The notes beneath the pieces are model-generated. The model saw nothing but the letters and a program-made list of their open reading frames with translations. It did no database searches and was not told the origin of the DNA. From assembly GCA_012512865.1 (NCBI GenBank), contig JAAZDH010000115.1, positions 1-37,454 on the forward strand: DNA of 37,454 bases, written 5' to 3'. Position 1 is the first letter of the stretch. Every line of letters starts with the position of its first letter. Below, piece by piece: positions 15,822 to 23,700 of this stretch. The stretch comes from Clostridiaceae bacterium (GTDB taxonomy: Bacteria > Bacillota > Clostridia > Acetivibrionales > DUMC01). Made by a program: the position numbers and the translations under genes.

Positions 15822-16078
15822 AGAGAACCTCTTCCATTATTAGCGACAGGATTGAAATGGAACAAGATATTAACACGATGCTTGCCCAGAGGAACCTGGA
15901 GAGGAGAGTCCTGAATGTGGCGCCTGTCATCGTCCTTGCTCTTTTGTCAATTTCCGCTGCAGATTACATGGCCCCGGTGTATAACACCGCTGCCGGGATG
16001 ATGGTTATGACAGTGGCAGCGTTATTGCTTGTTGGAGCATATTATTTATCAAAAAAGATAATGGACATTAAAATATGA
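15782..16078 (+). CDS. TadB-like protein, C-terminal part (-1 frame)
   Basis: This is the continuation of TadB in the -1 frame. After the G tract it reads NLVEVVKRTSSIISDRIEME, then QRNLERRVLNVAPVIVLALL and a second membrane helix, ending KKIMDIKI at 16078. The frame opens at TTG 15782, inside the upstream part, with no ribosome site, so it is unlikely to be translated alone. Joining the two frames after the G tract gives a full-length TadB: a -1 shift yields KRTGGGNLVEVV, one Gly more than the family's usual TGGNL. TadC follows 219 bp later. Confidence 0.75.
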   Translation: MQENGGGNLVEVVKRTSSIISDRIEMEQDINTMLAQRNLERRVLNVAPVIVLALLSISAADYMAPVYNTAAGMMVMTVAALLLVGAYYLSKKIMDIKI

Positions 16079-16188
16079 TGCAGAAAAACGCGGTGTTTGT
16101 CCCTGGAAACCTTTGATGAGGCAGCTTTACGGGTAATAAAGATTTAGCAATAGCAACATGGAATAAGCAACATTGGAGTGAGCATATA

Positions 16189-16230
16189 AAAATATGCAAA
16201 TAAAGTTTAAAAATATACAAATTAAGTTTA
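16189..16230. repeat. 21-bp direct repeat, two copies
   Basis: Two adjacent 21-bp units (16189-16209 and 16210-16230) match at 19 of 21 positions, each starting AAAATAT and ending AAGTTTA. They lie in the 219-bp spacer between tadB and tadC, which has no other recognised feature. Confidence 0.65.
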
Positions 16231-16297
16231 AGAAGCAAAACATACAAGTAAACCATACAAAAAAGACGAAATTAAATGAAACGGGGATGCGGTTGGG

Positions 16298-17209
16298 ATG
16301 CTGGTATTGTTTTTTGTCACGCTGCTTGCAGTAAGTATATTTCTTCTTCTTTCGTCCGGGAAGTATGATGAACTTGTAAAATGCGTGGATGAAAAGCAGA
16401 ACAAGTTAATAAGAATGCTTTTGCCTGTCGGGTTTTACATCATGGACATGATTGGATATAAGTATACCACCCGTTATGACAAGCTGTGCCTTGCAAAACT
16501 GACAGAAATCCACGGGGCAAAACGTGCGAGGCTCTACTTGAAAATCCATTGGGCTGGTAAAATTGCGGTTTTAATACTGGGGATTCTTACGGTTTCATTA
16601 ACAGGTATGGGGATGGAGATGGGACCCAACCGTGTTGCAAGCGGAGGGGAAGGGGGAAAAGGAAGCGGTGATATAGCATTTATTATATTTGGAGTTTTAT
16701 TAATTGCAAGCATGGCTTTCTTACATGACAAGGAACTGGAAAAAAGGCTAAAGAAAAGACGCCTTTCAATAAGCATAGATTTCCCGGGATTTTTAAACAA
16801 GATGACTCTCCTTGTTAATGCCGGCCTTACGGTAAGAAAAGCGTGGGAAAAAATAGCACAGGAAAGCCCCAGCGATTCAGATTTTTACAAGGAGGTAAAC
16901 GCCGTGATTGGTGAAATAAATGCGGGAAAACCTGAACTGAAGGCATATGAAGACTTTGCAAGAAGATGCAGGACGGCGGAAGTGGCAAGGTTCGTTACAA
17001 TTCTCCTTCAGAACATCAGGAAAGGCAACGAGGAAATGGTGTCAATTCTGCGGGTGCTTTCAAACGAAAGCTGGGATACGCGGAAAAATATTGCCAGGAA
17101 ACTGGGCGAGGAAGCTTCCACGAAAATGATAGTACCTTTAATGCTTATGTTCATTGCAATATTAATTATTGTTGCAGCACCTGCCATAATGGCAATTTCG
17201 GGACTGTAG
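16298..17209 (+). CDS. TadC-like inner-membrane platform protein
   Basis: This 303-residue protein has an N-terminal membrane helix (LVLFFVTLLAVSIFLLL), a central pair of helices around residues 85-150, a cytoplasmic T2SSF domain (IDFPGFLNKMTLLVNAGLTV) and a C-terminal helix MIVPLMLMFIAILIIVAAPA. This matches the usual TadC length and order. With TadB it forms the membrane platform through which CpaF drives pilin assembly. The Gly-rich loop GPNRVASGGEGGKGSGD between the central helices is longer and looser than expected. ATG 16298 has a GG-rich but imperfect ribosome site. Confidence 0.88.
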   Translation: MLVLFFVTLLAVSIFLLLSSGKYDELVKCVDEKQNKLIRMLLPVGFYIMDMIGYKYTTRYDKLCLAKLTEIHGAKRARLYLKIHWAGKIAVLILGILTVSLTGMGMEMGPNRVASGGEGGKGSGDIAFIIFGVLLIASMAFLHDKELEKRLKKRRLSISIDFPGFLNKMTLLVNAGLTVRKAWEKIAQESPSDSDFYKEVNAVIGEINAGKPELKAYEDFARRCRTAEVARFVTILLQNIRKGNEEMVSILRVLSNESWDTRKNIARKLGEEASTKMIVPLMLMFIAILIIVAAPAIMAISGL

Positions 17210-17437
17210 GCAGGCCATAAAATACGCTGAAATAGTATGATTGCAATAGGACGGCTTGAGGTTCTTGAATTGCGATAATCAGCTTGCATAGCCCGCTTGC
17301 AATGATTAGCCTGCAATTGATAGTCAGGGTGCTAAATACGTTGCAGCCCGCAGTGGCTATAAAATGCTTCAACGCTACCCAGTGCTGTACTAAGAACTAT
17401 AATGTGTAATTTTGTAAATTTAGCGAGGTGATAAGGG

Positions 17438-17653
17438 ATGATGATACCGTTAAAAGCTTTTATAAGAAGGGAAGAGGGCATAGGAACGGTTGAAATCGTG
17501 ATAATCATTGCCGTGCTGGTTGGAATTGCCCTCATTTTCAGGGACGCGATTATTAATTTTGCAGTAGAGCTGATGAGAAGTATTTTCGGAAATGAAAATA
17601 TTATTAATGATATAAACAGCAGCGGCATAAGAGATAACAATCCTGTCAATTAA
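17438..17653 (+). CDS. Flp-family type IVb prepilin
   Basis: This 71-residue protein has a short basic leader (MMIPLKAFIRREEG), a prepilin-peptidase-type site G/IGTVE with the conserved Glu at +5, and one hydrophobic helix IVIIIAVLVGIALIF. The tail is short, Asn-rich and polar. This is the standard architecture of Flp pilins, which polymerise into Tad pili or pseudopili. The ribosome site GAGGTGATAAGG precedes two adjacent ATGs (17438 and 17441). The gene lies between TadC and the FHA protein, 228 bp after TadC. No prepilin peptidase gene is in this window, so it must be elsewhere. Confidence 0.85.
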   Translation: MMIPLKAFIRREEGIGTVEIVIIIAVLVGIALIFRDAIINFAVELMRSIFGNENIINDINSSGIRDNNPVN

Positions 17654-17713
17654 GAATCCAAGTAATTGAAAGTTTGAGAACAAGGTAAAGAACCAGGGAG
17701 GGGATGGACATTA

Positions 17714-19417
17714 ATGGCTACGTTGGCAATGCCGAGTACCTTGGAAAGTACGGCAAGCTTTAGTTATGAGAGGGATGACTATGCAAGCTACTTGGTTGTC
17801 AAGGTTGAAGATGTAAGCAAAATAATCAATTACCAGGCCGACATGATCCTGAATAATAAAATACCGGGCTTGCTGCCTTTTGATGTAAGGAGAAAAAACA
17901 ACGAGGTATATTTCTATTACAATATAACTTCAAAATTTGCACTTTCGCAGTTTTTAAACAGGGTGAGAATAAAAAAGGAGCAGCTTATAGATATTATGCT
18001 GCAAATTACCAGGGCTATGCTTTCAGGCATGAACTTCCTTTTATACAACAAGTGCTTTATTTTCCATGAAAACTACATGTTCGTAAATCCTGCAACCTGC
18101 GAAGTCTACCTTGTATATTTGCCGATACAGGTTGATGCCGATGTGAACAAGGCATTAAGGGATTTTATTATCAACATGGTGATATATTCTGCCGACATCT
18201 CGGAAGATGATGGCACGGAAAATTACATATGCAAAATCCTAAATTACGTGAAGTGTGAAACCTTTAATGTTGCTGATTTTAACAGGTTGCTGGTGAGATT
18301 GGAAAATGAAGAGGCAAAAGGAACAACGGCGGAAAAAAACCAGGGGAAGGGTAAACATGCGGGCACCGGTGAAGAATACCATGCGATGAATGATAATGGG
18401 AATGTAGCTAAAAATTTGGCATACAGCGGTAGTGATGCTAGGAATAGGTGCAGCAAAAAGGGAAAAAGGCATGGTATTGCAAAGGGTGATTTTAAGACTA
18501 ATTTCCAGTCCATGATGCGAAAAAATTGCATTGCATATGCAATTTTGGCGGTTTTGCAGGTTATATTGGTTTTGCTCATCCTCTCATGCGGCAACTTTCT
18601 AAGGTGCCTGGGAGGAGATATAAGAACGTCATACGTTGCTGCTGGCCTAATTGTTGTTGCGGTGGAAGTACTTGCTTTTAAGAACTTACTTTGGAAGCTT
18701 AAAGCAGGGGGTAAGAATGAATGTCGGGGGGCGGGGGCGGATGTGTACACGGGTAAGGGTGTATGTAGAAGTTTGACCGGAGTTGGGATTGGGAGTATGG
18801 CTGGGGATCCAGGCACCTGTAGGAGTGTTGACATGAATGCAAGTACGGATGAGAACTTGGCATGGAATGCCGGCGGTAATATAAGTGAGGGTATGGAAGA
18901 GAAATATGGCAGCTTTGTTGAAGATTTGTACGATTTAAACAATACAAGACCGGATGGCCTGGAAAATGAAAATTACAGCATTCAACCCACGGAAAGAAGG
19001 AACTGTGAACATGAAAGCAAGGGAGGATATTCAGCATGTACAGATGTTCAAGGGGGGCAATGGGGGATTGATGCCGGATTCGGAGATAACACTGTTTTCC
19101 TGGCAGTTGAAAGGAACAAAAAACCATTTCTTAGGCAGGAAGGCGATGGGTTCGTTGAAGAGACATTAATCAACAAGGAGGATTTCTTGATAGGAAGGCT
19201 TGGCGGCCAAGTCGATTATGTAGTTAAAAACAAGGCCGTAGGTAAAATACATGCACAGGTTATAAGCCGTGGGGGCAAGTATTATATTAAAGACTTAAAT
19301 TCCAAGAACGGGACGTATATAAACCATACCAGGATTGACAGCAATATTGAGTACGAGATAAAGGACGGGGACAGGATTACGTTTGCCAATAGCGAGCATA
19401 TTTTCATATTGAAATAG
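17714..19417 (+). CDS. Membrane protein with DUF6382-like N-terminus and C-terminal FHA domain
   Basis: This 567-residue protein of a type found in Clostridia Tad clusters has three regions. Residues 1-190 form an N-terminal cytoplasmic domain (SFSYERDDYASYLVVKV start) that I place in the DUF6382 family from memory. Two membrane helices lie near 271-292 and 305-325. A C-terminal FHA domain covers about 489-567 with FLIGRLGGQVDYVV, AVGKIHAQV and LNSKNGTYIN. FHA domains bind phosphothreonine. In the usual SRxHA position the sequence is VGKIHA, so the canonical Ser-Arg is missing. The linkers (about 200-265 and 330-485) are low in complexity and rich in Gly, Asn and Cys. The protein may link a Ser/Thr kinase to the Tad machine (inference). 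Confidence 0.85.
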   Translation: MATLAMPSTLESTASFSYERDDYASYLVVKVEDVSKIINYQADMILNNKIPGLLPFDVRRKNNEVYFYYNITSKFALSQFLNRVRIKKEQLIDIMLQITRAMLSGMNFLLYNKCFIFHENYMFVNPATCEVYLVYLPIQVDADVNKALRDFIINMVIYSADISEDDGTENYICKILNYVKCETFNVADFNRLLVRLENEEAKGTTAEKNQGKGKHAGTGEEYHAMNDNGNVAKNLAYSGSDARNRCSKKGKRHGIAKGDFKTNFQSMMRKNCIAYAILAVLQVILVLLILSCGNFLRCLGGDIRTSYVAAGLIVVAVEVLAFKNLLWKLKAGGKNECRGAGADVYTGKGVCRSLTGVGIGSMAGDPGTCRSVDMNASTDENLAWNAGGNISEGMEEKYGSFVEDLYDLNNTRPDGLENENYSIQPTERRNCEHESKGGYSACTDVQGGQWGIDAGFGDNTVFLAVERNKKPFLRQEGDGFVEETLINKEDFLIGRLGGQVDYVVKNKAVGKIHAQVISRGGKYYIKDLNSKNGTYINHTRIDSNIEYEIKDGDRITFANSEHIFILK

Positions 19418-19611
19418 TAAAGTAGTGAAACAATGCTTGAAATAATAGGTTAGTATTTGAAAAAGTGAAACAGCGTTTTTGGAATGGTTCAAATATCCAT
19501 TAAGAAATAGCATCGGAAACAGTGGTTAAAAATCACTAATTAATAATCACTAGTATAAAAAATATCGATGAAAATGCAATTAACACAGGGGAAAACGGGA
19601 GGTTGCAAGCA

Positions 19612-20643
19612 ATGAAAAAGAAATGCATTGCAATTATGATGATGACAATTGCGATAATACTGGCAAATAGCGTTATGATGGGGTTCAATACTGCTGCAGA
19701 AGGAGTTGACGAGTTTACCGATACCCATGAGCACTGGAGCAGGGAATATGTAAACAGGCTGGCACAGCTTGAGATAATAGCTGGCTACCCCGACGGCAGG
19801 TTTGGACCGGAGGATACTTTAAAGGTTGATGAATTTCTTAAAATGACCCTGAGAGCGATTGGGCACAAGGTGGAAGAAGGAATGGATTACTGGGCTGAAT
19901 CGTACATAAAACTGGCCAAGGATGAAGGAATTATCGGTGAAAACGAGTTCACCGATTACAGGCGTCCGATACGCAGGGAAGAAGCAGCGGTAATAATAGT
20001 AAAGGCAGCGCTAAAGATAGAAGATGCACCCATACCCAACCATACAAGCTATGCGAAACGGAGAATACCTGATTATTACGACATAGGCGACGAATACAAG
20101 CAGGAAGTGTTGTATGCCTATTCCATGGGATTCATAACAGGTGCCGGCGATGGTGCGTTTTTGCCCAAAAAAACACTCACCAGGGGCGAAGGCGCAGCAA
20201 TAATAATGCGCTACCTGGATAAAAGCATGAGAAGGCCAATGAGACCGGAGGACAGTGAGATTGTAATTGTATCAAATACTTTTAATGGATTAACTTATGA
20301 AATTTATCAACCATCAAAACCTGAGGTGATAGATGTAATAAGGTTAATGCAAAGTAATATGAGTAAAAGCAAAGGATTTGCTTCTTTAGCATATAACTCC
20401 ACGGATGAAGTTATATTTTTTGACTTTTATATAAGTAAAGAAGGATACGAAGAAAGTACCATATTTACTGATTGTAGTTTAATTATACGAATGGCCGAAT
20501 GGGATCTTGACAATTACTTTTTTATTGTATCTAATCCCGAAAACACAAAAGAACTACACAGGGATGTATTTGTAGATATGTTTAAACATCCGTTCGGCAA
20601 AGATGCAGAGAAAGTAATAAATGATTTTGATTACTTTATTTAA
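19612..20643 (+). CDS. Secreted S-layer homology (SLH) domain protein
   Basis: This protein of about 343 residues has a signal peptide (KKKCIAIMMMTIAIILANSV) and then three SLH modules: FTDTHEHWSREYVNRLAQLE with GYPDGRFGPED, the YWAESYIKLAKDEGII module, and YSMGFITGAGDGAFLPKKTL with TRGEGAAIIMRYL. SLH triplets bind pyruvylated wall polysaccharide and hold proteins on the cell surface. The remaining roughly 125 residues match nothing I recognise, and their DNA is visibly more AT-rich than the SLH part. ATG 19612 has GGGAGG 9 nt upstream; the in-frame TTG at 19603 directly follows that site and is unlikely. The giant protein gene follows. Confidence 0.88.
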   Translation: MKKKCIAIMMMTIAIILANSVMMGFNTAAEGVDEFTDTHEHWSREYVNRLAQLEIIAGYPDGRFGPEDTLKVDEFLKMTLRAIGHKVEEGMDYWAESYIKLAKDEGIIGENEFTDYRRPIRREEAAVIIVKAALKIEDAPIPNHTSYAKRRIPDYYDIGDEYKQEVLYAYSMGFITGAGDGAFLPKKTLTRGEGAAIIMRYLDKSMRRPMRPEDSEIVIVSNTFNGLTYEIYQPSKPEVIDVIRLMQSNMSKSKGFASLAYNSTDEVIFFDFYISKEGYEESTIFTDCSLIIRMAEWDLDNYFFIVSNPENTKELHRDVFVDMFKHPFGKDAEKVINDFDYFI

Positions 20644-20658
20644 TTGAGCATCCAGGGT

Positions 20659-20763
20659 ATGGGCGGAATAACAAGAAAATATATGCTTAACAACAGGGAA
20701 GTATGGTTTACAAAAATAGAAAATAATTCAAGATTCAGCCTGACAATAGATATTCTTAAATAA
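20659..20763 (+). other. Small in-frame open frame after the SLH gene (possible severed C-terminus)
   Basis: Immediately after the SLH stop (TAA 20641-20643) the same frame stays open to TAA 20761-20763 and encodes MGGITRKYMLNNREVWFTKI plus 14 more residues. It looks like a natural protein end (NSRFSLTIDILK). The ATG at 20659 has only a weak GGG site. It is either a 34-residue gene or the former end of the SLH protein, or of another copy, cut off by a stop mutation. Confidence 0.35.
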
Positions 20764-20786
20764 AAGAAGGCAGGTGAAAGCCCATA

Positions 20787-23700
20787 ATGATGCAGAGAAT
20801 AAGATCAGTATGCCTTATAGTTGTAATACTATTACTGGTATTCATGCTTTCTGTACCTGTTGTATATGCAGCAGATGAAAGCGTAATGTATTATGAAAAG
20901 GGATTTTCCCCGGAATTTTATGACGAAAGCAATAAAGACGTGTTTGAAAGTATAAAAAGTGAATTGCCTGCAGGAACGAAATCAACAATAACGGCAAAAG
21001 GCAATGTGCTCCCGTTTAACTACAGGCTATGGCTTGCTAAAAATATCGTAGTATATGGCAACTATTTAATGGTACCTGGGAACGACTTCAAGGCGGAAAG
21101 CGACAGCCCGTATGGCGTAGGATATTATAGTAAGAACGGAAAGCGTGGCGAATACCGTTACCATGGTTTTGATGCAGCAGGAAACCATTATAGTAATACC
21201 TGGTGGACAATAGACACAGCACCTGATCCAAATATAAATGATAATAGATGGATATATAGACCATGGGATGATCCATATAGATTAGTTGATGCAAGTGATT
21301 ATAACGAAGCAGCAGAAAGAAATGTTTCACTAGAAGATAAAAAAACCAGGGATTGGATAAACCGGCCTATAGTAAAGCCTAGCGATGTAACAGGTGAGCC
21401 AGTAATACTCACATTTGAGAATGTAATAGCTAAAAGTGGTGTAACTCCGCAAAGGCTGGCACATAATATTATACATATAATGTCCCCTCCAAGCATACTA
21501 TATCCCGGGGAAGGGAAAGCATGGCACAGGGGGCGGAACAACCAGATATACTATCGCACCTTTACCCTGGACAAGCTGGAACATGCAGACAAGGAAATGA
21601 CAGATGTTGAAGCAACTATAAGAATACTGACACCTGAAGATAAATTAACAGTATTGGATTTTGGCACGCTTAACACGCAAGAATACCTGGATAGCGAAAT
21701 AACTGTTGAAATAGAAGTAACAGGCATACTAAGGGATGAAGAGTATTACAACGATCCTGTGAAGAAAGTTGTAAGGTATACCAGGGATGATATAAAGGAT
21801 TGGACAATATCCCTCGGCAGCGATAATGTAATGGATAACATTAAGTCTATAGACTATAACAAAGGAAAGGCCGTATTCACGAAAAAATACCAGGTAAAAA
21901 CCATATTTGCACAAAATACTTTCCCTCTAAACGGCAACGCCAGGGTTAACTTCAAGAACAATGCTAACAACAGTGCAGATGCCAGTATTGACCTTGTATT
22001 TAAAATTGAAAAAATACCCGTACCGACAAAAGTAATAAATAAGCAAATGACACCCGTTGCTGCAACACTGGAAGTACTTGCATCCCAAGAAGATTTAACT
22101 ATTATGGATTACGGGGAAAAGAATACCCAGGAATATCTTAACAGCTTAGTACCGGTACCTATTAGGGTAAAGGGAATACTCATGGATGAATCCTTCTACA
22201 ATAACCCTGAAGAAAGAGAAAAGAAATACAACAGGGATGATATCCATAGCTGGACCATGAGTATAAATGATGAAACATACCACAACATCCAACCTGGTAC
22301 ATATCATAAAAACATAGGGGAAGCTATAATAACTCTTGCTTTTACCAGGGGAGATATATTAAGTAAGCAAACATGGATCCTTAACGGGTATGCTGAATCC
22401 CTGTTCCTGGACAGGAAAACAAGCAGGGGAGATGCATCATGCACGGTAACTTTTAAAATACAACAGGCTCCACCGGGGGAAATACCACAACCGGAAGATC
22501 CTCCAGGACCACCACCTGAACCACTGCCACCGCCAGTTATAATACAACCAAAATGCAATGTACCAGAAATAGGCTTTGACATAATACCATTTCCTGCTTT
22601 CGATGAAACAGAAATGGAACAGGTTGCTTCAAGAAAAGTCTTTATAAACGGGGTAGAAATCGACGGTGACAAATTTTTCAGTGGAAATTACGTATTCGGC
22701 GATGGAAAAGATGGAATAAAGAAAATAGACATTACTTATGAGAGCACTGATGGCATTATCAGTGCAGTGACCGAATGGGCATATATATACAGCACAAAAC
22801 CGATAGCACAGTTTAAACTTGATGGAACATTCAAAGAAAACAGGAAACTTACTGTGACAGAAAACTGCCAGGAGGGCAATGTTAGCTTAGTCCTGGAAGA
22901 GTACCCTATAGTATCATATGAATGGAGATTAACAAGCGTAGATGCAAACCCAGGCTCACTCAAGGTAAAAGCGCCGACATCCAGCAAGTACCGGGAATTT
23001 CTATGCATAGAACCTGGCATATACAGGGTGGAGCTTACTGTAACAAATACGCTCGGCAGACAATCAGATCCTTATATCCTGGATTTTGTTATATACGAAG
23101 ATACACCGCCCGCAATAGAAATGAACATATGGAATGGCGTGCTGACCAGGGGAGAACAGCTGAGCCTTTACTATTCAACAAGCAGTGTGGATGGGGATAC
23201 AATAGCTGCAAATACCCTAAAACTGTATTATGACAGTGATAATGATGGGATATGCGAACAACTGCTAATGACATTCACAAATGGCGATTTTACTGGATTT
23301 GCACCGGATAGACTGGGTAAATATAAACTTGCGGCCACGGCAGCGGAAGAATTTGGCCAGGACACGATACCGGAGTTTGTAACAGCATCAGACAGGAAGA
23401 CAAAAACCCTGGAAAGTGAATTTTGGGTAGATAATCTTATCCCAATAACTGACCTATATGTTAATATCCCGATAATAAAACCTGAAATAGACCTGTTTAT
23501 AATGATGGACAAAAACTTAAACGATACATCAAAGCAATATATCATGTCAAATAGGATAAACTTCAATAACTACCTTAGAAGCAAAAACATACTGTCCAAG
23601 GTAGAAAACTGGGATATGAAAACCTATGAATATTCTCAAACGGTAAGCGATACCAGGCGTACAGGAGAATCGTACCCGCCATCAAGCATATCATATTCCA

